Positions 1 to 6,588 are shown, counted from the first letter of the stretch. The stretch is DNA of 7,978 nt from Promethearchaeota archaeon (GCA_004524515.1 SDNV01000119.1:1-7978), one strand, 5' to 3'. Made by a program: numbers and translations. The notes: generated by a model not told the origin, from the sequence alone.

Positions 1-1
1 A

Positions 2-2386
2 GCCGAAGAATATAAAGCCATTAAAGAGTTTCCCTTTAAAAGAGAAAGTGTTCATGGAGAGCCTAAGCATAAATTAGTGGTTTATATCAATAAAAACTTG
101 GAAATAGACAATTTTAAGATTAAAGATTTAACTGAGACAAAACGTGAGGAGAAAGAATTAACACAAGAACAAAAAGCTTTGACAAAACAATTGTTAAGTA
201 ATATTGATTTAAATGATGAGGAGATTGAATTATATTTTCGAACTACTGGCCGTGATGCGGTCTCTCTTGGAGAAATTGCATTATTAATCAATAAATCTAA
301 AGAAGATAGTAAAATAATTGCAGACAGATTCGTAGAAAAAGGATTATTTAAGGATATACCCGGAGCAACTCCACACTATGCAGCTTTACCTCCATATGCG
401 GCATTAGTCAGCCAATTGCATAGATTCCATAATTATATCGCAGATTTACAGAATAGTGCTCCAACACAATTAAATGAATCATTCTCTCATCTTGAAGCTC
501 AGGCAGGTGGAGTTAAACAGCTAAAGGATTACACTGATTTTATATTAGATTTAAAAGAAAATGCTCTCTCACAATTAATAAACCAACAAGAAGATTTCGA
601 AAATATTTCAAAAGCTATTTCTCAGATAGGAGAGATTTCCTCAGTTATTACAAATCTCGAAACCGATGCAAAGGGAATAATGGATAATCAAATTGAAGAT
701 TTAACCAATCAATTTAAAGGAATCAGTTCGAAAATCTCGGATAGTATGAAACTCCAACTTGAAGATCTTACCACCCAATATGAAGATATCAGTAAAGAGA
801 TATCAAATATGGTGGGATCACAAGTTAAGGGGCTACAAACTCAATTTGAGGGGATTAAAGAAAAAATTTCAAAAAATTTAGAAAAATTAAGATTAGGTGT
901 ACTTCAACAAGCAGTAGATCAAGTTGTTGAGATGAGTTTTGCAGACTGGATAAAAAATATTTCAGAAAGCCTTAATCGACAATTAAGCGCCATTGAAAGG
1001 GTGTCCAAAGATGGGTTAGTAAAAAGCAAAATAGCTCTTAATAGACAAATAAAAGAAATTGAAACTCTTCATGATGAAGGATTAGCAAAAACCACACAAC
1101 TATTTAATAATCTGATTTCCAAATTGAGAGGAACAATAGATAGTACCGTCAATTCTATTAGCGGGATTACGGATTCTACGGCTAGATCGGGAGAAGACGT
1201 GAAGAAAATATTCGATGAGATAAGTGAAAAATTCAGTCAAGCTGTTACGATGGCTGAAGAAAAATTAGGGGGCATATCTGAAAATGTGTTTGGTTCATTT
1301 AAAAATTTAAAAGATACTTTTTCCACAAGAATTATTGATACGCTAAACGAATTACTTAGTAATATATTGGACCGTCTAGAAATAAGTGAAAGAGCAACAA
1401 GTGAGTTCTGGGAACAAGCAAAGACCGGAGGTGGTGCTGCATTAACAATGAAAGACATATGGTTTATCCGCTCCATTGAAGGGGCTAGAGCTCATATTAA
1501 TGACCAAATATCAAAAGCCAAGATGAGAGTATTAATTGTCGCTCCTGAGATTACCGACATTAATATTGAATATGTAAAAGCTTGTAAAACTCATATTAAT
1601 ATCAGAATAGCTGCGGAGATTGATTTAAACAATGCTTCTCATAAATCAATGATAGAGGAATTAAATAAATTTACCAATGTTTCGTATAGAAATCGCAGAT
1701 TAAAAAACTTATGGGGTATTAACAAGGATTATGAAGAAGTAGTACTCTGTGTACTCTCTCAGTCTGAGTTTGGAACAGAAATTGCGGGTATTGGCAGTAT
1801 TATCCAAGAACATATTAAAATCTTCGTTCCAATCTTAGAAGACGCGTGGATGGGAGCACAAAAAGATGTGATGCCTTCCTTAAGATCAACATTATCATCC
1901 CCTTCTTATCAAAAACCGTTAGTAGAACCAAAACCAGAACCAGTTGTCCAAAAACCTAGTGAAGTTGAAGTCAAACCGGTAGTTATTCCTAAAGAAGCAT
2001 TAAAATCAGAAGAAAAGGTACCGGAGCCTAAACTTGCCGCCAAACTAGAGCCAATTAAGGAAAAGCTTGAAGAATCTCCTAAAGCTGATATTAAAGAAAG
2101 TCCTATAATTGAGAACGCTGTAAAAGCGGATTTGGGTAAACAAGACCAATTAACAAATGAATTTGATTCTTTATTAAATGAACTTAGCAAAATAACAGGT
2201 CATGAAGCATCAATAAAGTTAGCTAAAATAAAGGAAATCATAACAGATACTAGAGGTTATTCAGGCGTTTTAAAACCGATGAATCTTTCTATTTCTACTC
2301 TTCAAAATACAGGTCAATTAAGTGAAATGGAAATCTCTCAGATAAAATCTAAGATATTATTTTGGCGTAGAAAGCTAAATGTATAG
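2..2386 (+). CDS. TrmB-like winged-helix / long coiled-coil / PLD-like sensor protein, 5'-truncated
   Basis: The frame is open to the left edge and its first 25 codons have the G-rich first and AT-rich third positions of the rest of the gene, so I treat it as truncated. A GTG at 77 is the only alternative start visible. Counting residues from that GTG: about 44-103 is a winged helix resembling TrmB-family regulators, ending in the family-like YAALPPYAAL stretch. About 115-450 is heptad/hendecad-like coiled coil, including three tandem 22-residue repeats (202-267). About 458-592 resembles the TrmB C-terminal phospholipase-D-like sensor fold (GARAHINDQISKAKMRVLIV, later EIAGIGSIIQEHIKIF), with no HKD catalytic motif. 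About 600-690 is a Pro/Glu/Lys-rich linker, and about 693-769 a helical C-terminal domain I do not recognise. There is no signal peptide or membrane segment in view, so it is probably cytoplasmic. Normal TrmB proteins have only a short coiled coil between wing and sensor. It could be a regulator, or a DNA-associated or scaffold protein; the exact function is unknown. Confidence 0.8.
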   Translation, partial: AEEYKAIKEFPFKRESVHGEPKHKLVVYINKNLEIDNFKIKDLTETKREEKELTQEQKALTKQLLSNIDLNDEEIELYFRTTGRDAVSLGEIALLINKSKEDSKIIADRFVEKGLFKDIPGATPHYAALPPYAALVSQLHRFHNYIADLQNSAPTQLNESFSHLEAQAGGVKQLKDYTDFILDLKENALSQLINQQEDFENISKAISQIGEISSVITNLETDAKGIMDNQIEDLTNQFKGISSKISDSMKLQLEDLTTQYEDISKEISNMVGSQVKGLQTQFEGIKEKISKNLEKLRLGVLQQAVDQVVEMSFADWIKNISESLNRQLSAIERVSKDGLVKSKIALNRQIKEIETLHDEGLAKTTQLFNNLISKLRGTIDSTVNSISGITDSTARSGEDVKKIFDEISEKFSQAVTMAEEKLGGISENVFGSFKNLKDTFSTRIIDTLNELLSNILDRLEISERATSEFWEQAKTGGGAALTMKDIWFIRSIEGARAHINDQISKAKMRVLIVAPEITDINIEYVKACKTHINIRIAAEIDLNNASHKSMIEELNKFTNVSYRNRRLKNLWGINKDYEEVVLCVLSQSEFGTEIAGIGSIIQEHIKIFVPILEDAWMGAQKDVMPSLRSTLSSPSYQKPLVEPKPEPVVQKPSEVEVKPVVIPKEALKSEEKVPEPKLAAKLEPIKEKLEESPKADIKESPIIENAVKADLGKQDQLTNEFDSLLNELSKITGHEASIKLAKIKEIITDTRGYSGVLKPMNLSISTLQNTGQLSEMEISQIKSKILFWRRKLNV
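680..877 (+). repeat. Three tandem 66-bp (22-residue) coiled-coil repeats
   Basis: Three in-frame units lie at 680-745, 746-811 and 812-877. Each encodes a variant of x3-Q-[IVL]-x2-L-x2-Q-[FY]-x2-I-x3-I-S-x2, for example NQIEDLTNQFKGISSKIS, LQLEDLTTQYEDISKEIS and SQVKGLQTQFEGIKEKIS. The 22-residue period equals two 11-residue hendecads, which suits a nearly straight or slightly right-handed coiled coil. The protein repeat is clear, while the DNA has diverged, so the duplication is old. Confidence 0.75.
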
Positions 2387-2419
2387 AATTAATGATAATT
2401 TAAAATTCTTCACTTACTC

Positions 2420-2470
2420 TTTTTAATTAGTTTTAAAAAAAGCTCTAAACCAATTAAAATAAATTTTTTT
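2420..2470 (+). terminator. U-tract termination zone after the coiled-coil gene
   Basis: Within 85 bases of the stop codon there are runs of five, four and seven T at 2420-2424, 2431-2434 and 2464-2470. There is no convincing GC stem. Archaeal RNA polymerase terminates at such T-rich tracts without a hairpin. The call rests on composition in an already AT-rich spacer, so it is weak. Confidence 0.35.
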
Positions 2471-2495
2471 AATGATTTACCTTAATTTGAAAAGG

Positions 2496-2506
2496 CTATA
2501 CATATT
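2496..2506 (+). promoter_or_regulatory. TATA-like box for the metallo-hydrolase gene
   Basis: CTATACATATT sits about 30 bases before the ATG at 2534, preceded by the purine-rich stretch GAAAAGG, which could serve as a TFB-recognition element. The spacing would put transcription start at or within a few bases of the start codon, so the mRNA would be leaderless or nearly so. This agrees with the absence of a Shine-Dalgarno sequence before this ATG. Confidence 0.4.
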
Positions 2507-2512
2507 AAATTA

Positions 2513-2526
2513 AGAATAATTATTCT
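2513..2526. promoter_or_regulatory. Perfect 14-bp palindrome, candidate operator
   Basis: AGAATAATTATTCT is identical to its own reverse complement. It lies between the TATA-like box and the ATG at 2534, where a bound dimeric repressor would block transcription start. The sequence is AT-rich, so chance palindromes are not negligible, but 14 matching bases exactly at the expected start site make an operator plausible. The bound regulator is unknown. Confidence 0.4.
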
Positions 2527-2533
2527 ATGCAAT

Positions 2534-3529
2534 ATGGGACAAGAAGTAATATCAACCACTACTGGTAAAATAAATGAGTATTTACATCACATAGATCTCA
2601 AAGAATTTGGCAGAAGCAATATATTATCCTCATTTATTGCAGAGTTTGATGATGCGGTCCTATTTCTTGATTGCGGGAGCTCTTTAGAAATTACGCGTCT
2701 GATGAAATATTCGAAAAAAAATAAGATAAATTTGAACAATGTTAGATATCTTATTACAACCCATCATCATTTTGACCATTGTGGGGGTATGTGGCGGCTT
2801 TATAATAAAATAAAGAAATATAATCATGAAGTGAAAATCCTCACCAATGAGAAGACAAAAGAATTATTAAATGATTTCGATTTTCATCTAAGCCGGGCTA
2901 AGCGTACGTTTGGTAAGTATATTGGCAAAATGAAGCCTATTGAGGATGATGCATTTAAATTGATCCAACCTACAGAAAAATTCGAAAATGGGATAAAATC
3001 TATTGAAATTTTGGATATTTTCGAAGTAAATAATTCAATTATAGAACTGGGGATCCTAAAAACTCCAGGGCATACTCCAGATCATCAATGTCCCGTATTT
3101 ATACGAAATGGTAAAATTGATTTTATCTTTTATGGAGAAGCCGTAGGTACGATTTATCATTCTACTAAATTAATAACCATGCCTACTTCCATGCCAGTCT
3201 TTTTTAATTATAAGGATTATATGGAAACTCTTAATAAATTAAAACAATTAAGTCCACTAAAGGCAGGATTTGGGCATTTTGGGGTTGTTAACGGGAGAGA
3301 TAATCTTCGCCACACTATATTAGAACATGAATCTTTTATGAAAGATTTCAAAACCAGAGTTATGAAGTATTATTCTGAAAAACCTGAAACAAGCTATGTT
3401 TATGACAAAATTTTACCTTTTTTTCTGACTCGCACAGATCTAAAAGGACCGGCTCATCCTATAATGAATAATCTTATTCTTGCGGTCGTATATGGGATGA
3501 TGATGGATTTAGGCTATAGAAAAACATAA
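2534..3529 (+). CDS. Metallo-beta-lactamase-fold hydrolase
   Basis: A 331-residue member of the metallo-beta-lactamase fold, probably a cytoplasmic Zn- or Fe-dependent hydrolase (thioesterase-, lactonase- or glyoxalase-II-like); the substrate cannot be told. The metal ligands read in order: HHHFDH at residues 77-82 (the HxHxDH motif, followed by CGG), His180 in PGHTPDH, Glu202 in YGEAVG, and His248 in GFGHFG. The bridging position, usually Asp, is Glu here. Residues from about 255 to the end form a helical tail containing TSYVYDKI, like the winged-helix C-terminal extension of LACTB2-type enzymes. There is no signal peptide. ATG 2534 is chosen because the protein begins normally for the fold and an earlier ATG at 2527 is out of frame. 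The gene is monocistronic by spacing: 147 bases before it and 139 after. Family call is sure; specific function is open. Confidence 0.9.
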   Translation: MGQEVISTTTGKINEYLHHIDLKEFGRSNILSSFIAEFDDAVLFLDCGSSLEITRLMKYSKKNKINLNNVRYLITTHHHFDHCGGMWRLYNKIKKYNHEVKILTNEKTKELLNDFDFHLSRAKRTFGKYIGKMKPIEDDAFKLIQPTEKFENGIKSIEILDIFEVNNSIIELGILKTPGHTPDHQCPVFIRNGKIDFIFYGEAVGTIYHSTKLITMPTSMPVFFNYKDYMETLNKLKQLSPLKAGFGHFGVVNGRDNLRHTILEHESFMKDFKTRVMKYYSEKPETSYVYDKILPFFLTRTDLKGPAHPIMNNLILAVVYGMMMDLGYRKT

Positions 3530-3668
3530 GCGTTTTCTTAAAATAATAACCTCCTGAAAAAAGGAAGATAATTCTTAGGTTAAATTATCATAAGCAACTG
3601 AGGATGTTATCTATTTTAATGCGTAATTCAAAAATTTCTAATGTATTATTAACTTAATTTTCGTATAA

Positions 3669-4871
3669 ATGGAAAAAATTATCGAAAAATTTGATGTGTG
3701 CATAGTAGGTGGAAGCCTTGCTGGAAATTATTTAAGTTATTTATTATCGAATTCTAAGTTAAATATAGTAGTTATAGAAGAACATAAAGAGATTGGGTTA
3801 CCGTTTCAATGCGCTGGCATTATTTCTAAGAAATTGAGTAATCTTATCGAATTACCAGAAAAAATTGTATTAAATAGGGTTAAAATTGCCAAAATAGTTT
3901 CTCCTTCTGGTAAATTTATCAAATTATCGGGAGATGAAGAACCCTATGTGATTGATAGAATTGCTTTAGACAGGCTTTTTTTTGATAAATGTAAAAATTT
4001 TGATAATATAACATATCTTCTTGGAGAAAAATTTAAGTCGTTTAAATATTTTAAAGGGAATCATCAGAAATTGGTTCTAATCCATACAAATAAGCGAAAA
4101 ATTAAAGCTAAAATGTTAATTGGCTGTGATGGTCCCTTATCTTCGGTTTCTAAAATTTTAGGCAGAAAACAAAAAGTAATTTATGCTTCTCAAATTAGAG
4201 TTAGAGCCAATTTTGATGAAAACGAGGCAGTGATGTGGTTTAATCCTAAATGGAAAGAATTGTTTGGATGGATTGTTCCAGAAGGTAATAAAATTTATCG
4301 TATAGGTCTAGCTTCTTCTAAAAATCTTGCTAAAAATTATAAACTTTTTTTAGAGAAACTAGATATAAATATCAATGATAAATTGGATCAACAGGGGGGT
4401 ATAATTCCATACGGTGTAATGAAGAAAGTATCTTTTGATAATATCCTATTATTAGGTGATGCGGCAGGTCAAGTAAAAGCTACAACTGGAGGAGGAATTG
4501 TAATGCTATTAACAGCTGCCAAATATGCGGCATTATGCATAATTAATTGTTTTAAAAATGAGGTTTTTTCAAAAAAGGTTATTGAAAAATACTATGAAAA
4601 ACCTTGTTTAGCCTCAATTGGTAAACAATTAAAAATTCATTTTTTTATTCGGATTTTTTTAGAAAATCTTAACGCTGACGATTTTGATACTTTTTTTCAA
4701 ATTATAAAAACCAGCAATATAGAAAAAATTGTTTCGTTATATGGAGATATGGATTTTCCTAGAGAATTGGTTATTAGATTAATGAAAGACTTTGTTTTTA
4801 TAAAATTTTTAGTTAAAGTAGTAAAAAGAAATCCTCTAATTCTAGTTAATATTATAAAAATTTTTTTCTAA
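3669..4871 (+). CDS. Geranylgeranyl reductase family FAD-dependent oxidoreductase
   Basis: A 400-residue flavoprotein of the archaeal geranylgeranyl reductase (digeranylgeranylglycerophospholipid reductase) family, whose members saturate the isoprenoid chains of archaeal lipids or prenyl precursors. The N-terminal FAD Rossmann motif is VGGSLAG (13-19), with the strand-ending acidic pair EE at 37-38. Cys48 in FQCAG lies where archaeal members carry a conserved cysteine. GCDGPLS (152-158) is the DG motif, and LLLGDAAG (260-267) followed by TTGGGI is the second FAD-binding GD motif. FGWIVP at 199-204, then eight residues and Gly213, fits the family's substrate-site motif (Y/F)xWxFPx7-8G. The C-terminus (about 370-400) is basic and hydrophobic, suiting membrane association. 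Length is normal for the family. No lipid-synthesis neighbour is in view, so whether it acts on phospholipids, quinone tails or another prenyl substrate is undecided. No Shine-Dalgarno precedes the ATG. Confidence 0.85.
   Translation: MEKIIEKFDVCIVGGSLAGNYLSYLLSNSKLNIVVIEEHKEIGLPFQCAGIISKKLSNLIELPEKIVLNRVKIAKIVSPSGKFIKLSGDEEPYVIDRIALDRLFFDKCKNFDNITYLLGEKFKSFKYFKGNHQKLVLIHTNKRKIKAKMLIGCDGPLSSVSKILGRKQKVIYASQIRVRANFDENEAVMWFNPKWKELFGWIVPEGNKIYRIGLASSKNLAKNYKLFLEKLDININDKLDQQGGIIPYGVMKKVSFDNILLLGDAAGQVKATTGGGIVMLLTAAKYAALCIINCFKNEVFSKKVIEKYYEKPCLASIGKQLKIHFFIRIFLENLNADDFDTFFQIIKTSNIEKIVSLYGDMDFPRELVIRLMKDFVFIKFLVKVVKRNPLILVNIIKIFF
4856..4867. terminator. Bidirectional A5T7 tract between convergent genes
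   Basis: Five A followed by seven T lie at the very end of the plus-strand reductase gene, 38 bases past the stop of the minus-strand membrane-protein gene. The T7 would give a U-tract to plus-strand transcripts and the A5 a shorter U-tract to minus-strand transcripts. The tract overlaps the last coding bases before the stop codon at 4869, so the reductase transcript would need a further downstream U-rich stretch, for instance near 4900-4905, to keep its stop codon. Confidence 0.4.
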
Positions 4872-4905
4872 AAATTGGCATAGTTCGAAGTATAATTCAT
4901 TTTTA

Positions 4906-5274
4906 TTAAGGGACTTTCCAAGTGAAAATAGCAATTTCATTAAATAAATAGTACCAGATAATCATTAATGAAACCACAAAAATAGTCGATACAAGACCAA
5001 ATCCTTTCACCCCTTTTGGGATACCTAATCCTTCCTCATTTTTACGCTGAACTACTGCTCGGACTGTCGCCACAGAATAAATTAAACCCACTAATAAGGT
5101 TACGAAATATAAAAACAAGGCCAATAAAGCATAAGTATAGACAGGCTGTCCCTCAGGATCGACAATTTCATTTAACCAAATCCAATAGGTAAAAATAAGA
5201 TATGTTGGTATAGTAAAATATATGATAGTTGTAATTAAAAAGACAATACTCCATAAAATTCCTTTTTCTGCCAT
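4906..5274 (-). CDS. Small three-helix membrane protein, unknown function
   Basis: A 122-residue protein I do not recognise. It has three strongly hydrophobic segments at about 6-34, 47-70 and 92-115. The first loop (35-46) is acidic (NEIVDPEGQ). The second (71-91) carries Arg72, Arg77, Lys78, Lys87 and Lys90, so the positive-inside rule puts the N-terminus inside and the C-terminus outside. There are no cysteines or histidines, so it is unlikely to bind a redox cofactor itself. I start it at ATG 5274; a TTG three codons earlier (5283) is possible but poorer. A TATA-like CTTATAAT (plus-strand 5299-5306) lies about 29 bases before the ATG, which suggests an extra internal promoter. It follows the two C_GCAxxG genes by 41 bases on the same strand, so it is probably their last operon member and a candidate membrane partner. 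Confidence 0.75.
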   Translation of the reverse strand: MAEKGILWSIVFLITTIIYFTIPTYLIFTYWIWLNEIVDPEGQPVYTYALLALFLYFVTLLVGLIYSVATVRAVVQRKNEEGLGIPKGVKGFGLVSTIFVVSLMIIWYYLFNEIAIFTWKVP

Positions 5275-5315
5275 ATTAATCAAAATAGATTTTTATTCCT
5301 TATAATTCTTAATAA

Positions 5316-5834
5316 TTATATCCAATTTTTTTTCAAGTCCTTCCTTGTTATTTGTCTTACTTTATCAACGCCCCATACTACGAATTTATAACATGTTTTA
5401 GACCACGTTTTATTCTTTTGATATTCTAGCATTCCACTAGGATCACTGAAATCATAACCACAAAGTGCAGGACACACTACTGATCCAAATTCCTTTTCAA
5501 ATTCAGCGCAATATTTAGAAGCCTTAAGGTATGCTATAGCCATTTTATCATCTTTCATCTTTTCTTGACCTCCTATAATGATTCCTATAGCTGCACAAGC
5601 ACCTGATACAGCACCACAAGCTCCTTGCCATCCATCTCTTGCCTTATATCCTCCAAAACCGCCAGCTAATGGCATTATAAGATTATGAAATAAATAATTA
5701 TCAATTCCAAGTATATCTAATATACTTGTGAATGTTAATTCGGCACAATTTATTCCTTCCCTTAAGTTAGGTAATAAATTTTCCAGTTCTTTGATTTTAT
5801 CATCAAATTTAACAGTAATATCATTTTCTACCAT
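5316..5834 (-). CDS. C_GCAxxG_C_C family putative redox protein (second of pair)
   Basis: A 172-residue soluble protein of the C_GCAxxG_C_C family, described as putative redox-active proteins; no reaction is established for most members. Conserved elements are Cys30 in GINCAEL, the glycine-rich AGGFGG (57-62), and the core ACGAVSGAC at 72-80 containing the family CGAxxG. Downstream come Cys109, Cys121 and Cys125 (CPALCGYDF) and Cys148. Cys30, Cys73 and the 121/125 pair match positions expected for the family's cysteines; Cys80 and Cys109 are additional. There is no signal peptide or transmembrane segment; the glycine/alanine core is a buried helix. The start is well supported: AGGAG on the minus strand (plus 5844-5848) lies nine bases before ATG 5834. 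It begins 18 bases after the upstream paralogue and is surely co-transcribed with it. Confidence 0.88.
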   Translation of the reverse strand: MVENDITVKFDDKIKELENLLPNLREGINCAELTFTSILDILGIDNYLFHNLIMPLAGGFGGYKARDGWQGACGAVSGACAAIGIIIGGQEKMKDDKMAIAYLKASKYCAEFEKEFGSVVCPALCGYDFSDPSGMLEYQKNKTWSKTCYKFVVWGVDKVRQITRKDLKKNWI

Positions 5835-5843
5835 AAATCTATT

Positions 5844-5848
5844 CTCCT
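5844..5848 (-). promoter_or_regulatory. Shine-Dalgarno AGGAG before the second C_GCAxxG gene
   Basis: CTCCT on the plus strand reads AGGAG on the minus strand, nine bases before ATG 5834. It lies within the 18-base gap after the first paralogue, as expected for an internal operon gene, whereas the operon's first genes in this window lack good ribosome sites. Confidence 0.7.
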
Positions 5849-5852
5849 ATTC

Positions 5853-6365
5853 TCATTTCTTAGGTTTAAAACCATTGTTTAGAATAATTTTAGTAGCAAG
5901 TTTAGCTATATTGCCCACAAGTTCAGAACAATGTTCCATCATTCCAGATTTAAAAGCTTCATTTAAGTCCTTAGGATCCCAAAGATTATAAGTTCTCCCC
6001 ATGAGAGACTCCTGAACATTAGAACATCTACACGTGCCATATTTTTCTACATATTGATCATGTAGTTCTTTGACTAAAGCGTAAGATTTCATAGGTTTCA
6101 TCATCTTTTTGAAATCTTTATGCTCTCGGCCAAAAAGATATCCAATCACCATCGATGCTCCTACAAGTGCTCCGCAAGTTCCATCTCCCGTCAAACCTAA
6201 TCCATCTGCTAAACCGCTTCCCGCTTTAAAAACATCATCATTCCATATTCCTAAAGCATCAAATATGGCGGCAATCGATGTTTGAGCGCATCCAGTGCAC
6301 TCTTTTTCATATTTTTTTCCAAATTTAAAAGCTTTTTCTAAAATCAAATCTTTTGATTCTTCCAT
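5853..6365 (-). CDS. C_GCAxxG_C_C family putative redox protein (first of pair)
   Basis: A 170-residue protein of the same C_GCAxxG_C_C family as its downstream neighbour, but clearly divergent from it. Cysteines are Cys23 and Cys26 in ECTGCAQ (a CxxC pair where the neighbour has one Cys), Cys64 in GTCGALVGA (the CGAxxG core), Cys112 and Cys114 in GTCRCSN, and Cys146 in EHCSEL. The SLMGR block after the CxC motif is typical of the family. The cysteine set could support disulphide exchange or metal/cluster binding, but neither is shown. There is no signal peptide. I choose ATG 6365, preceded by GTGAGGAAA; a GTG at 6374 would add three residues (MRK). It is first in a minus-strand operon with a TATA-like box near 6438 and a palindrome at 6397-6406. 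Divergent to the acyl-CoA dehydrogenase gene. Confidence 0.88.
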   Translation of the reverse strand: MEESKDLILEKAFKFGKKYEKECTGCAQTSIAAIFDALGIWNDDVFKAGSGLADGLGLTGDGTCGALVGASMVIGYLFGREHKDFKKMMKPMKSYALVKELHDQYVEKYGTCRCSNVQESLMGRTYNLWDPKDLNEAFKSGMMEHCSELVGNIAKLATKIILNNGFKPKK

Positions 6366-6396
6366 TTTCCTCACATTTTTTACAATACTAGTTAAT

Positions 6397-6406
6397 TCAA
6401 TATTGA
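6397..6406. promoter_or_regulatory. 10-bp palindrome near the predicted minus-strand transcription start
   Basis: TCAATATTGA is self-complementary and sits about 30 bases downstream of the minus-strand TATA-like box and 31 bases before ATG 6365. That is an operator position for repressing the C_GCAxxG operon. It is short and AT-rich, so chance remains a real explanation. Confidence 0.25.
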
Positions 6407-6433
6407 GCTATGTTTATTCATATTATTCTTGAT

Positions 6434-6442
6434 TATTTATAA
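6434..6442 (-). promoter_or_regulatory. TATA-like box for the C_GCAxxG operon
   Basis: On the minus strand this reads TTATAAATA, close to the archaeal TATA consensus, preceded by A-rich AAAAATC as a possible TFB-recognition element. Transcription would begin about 25 bases on, near 6410, leaving a leader of about 45 bases before ATG 6365. Confidence 0.45.
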
Positions 6443-6552
6443 GATTTTTAATTTTATAATAAATGCTTCTGGATATAATTTTCGAACTTCTAGCCCTCTA
6501 AATCTTTTAACTAAACATGGTAAATTATTTAACTTATTTTATGATTAAAAAA

Positions 6553-6567
6553 ATTAATATATATAAA
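6553..6567 (+). promoter_or_regulatory. TATA-like box for the acd-etfB operon
   Basis: The stretch around ATTAATATATATAAA, after a run of seven A, is the best TATA match in the spacer. It is centred about 28 bases before the TTG start at 6589, which predicts a leaderless transcript. A second TATA-like AATATATA at 6571-6578 is too near the start codon to serve. Confidence 0.5.
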
Positions 6568-6588
6568 ATGAATATATAGGTTTTTAAA

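Noticed and set aside
77..79. GTG as the true start of the coiled-coil gene
   Set aside because: The coding frame continues to the left edge with matching codon composition, and no well-spaced ribosome site precedes the GTG. The overlap TAGTG with another frame is probably coincidence.
1909..2190. Open frame on the minus strand opposite the Pro-rich linker
   Set aside because: It is a Ser/Gly/Leu-rich mirror of the repetitive linker codons on the plus strand, with no domain and no promoter.
3547..3582. Inverted repeat TAACCT ... AGGTTA with inner TCCT/AGGA as a terminator hairpin
   Set aside because: The stems are short, overlap at one base, and are not followed directly by a T-run, so it is probably chance.
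5275..5283. TTG 5283 start for the membrane protein
   Set aside because: ATG 5274 is a better codon and lies at the spacing expected from the TATA-like box; nothing favours the three extra residues.
5728..5991. Plus-strand open frame across the junction of the two C_GCAxxG genes
   Set aside because: It is antisense to two clear family members and has no recognisable protein features.
6366..6374. GTG 6374 start for the first C_GCAxxG protein
   Set aside because: ATG 6365 is a stronger start codon, and the GTGAGG sequence is more useful as part of its ribosome site. The choice changes only three residues.
6375..6588. tRNA, small RNA or riboswitch in the largest spacer
   Set aside because: The sequence is uniformly AT-rich, with no cloverleaf, conserved loop or GC-rich stem visible on either strand.
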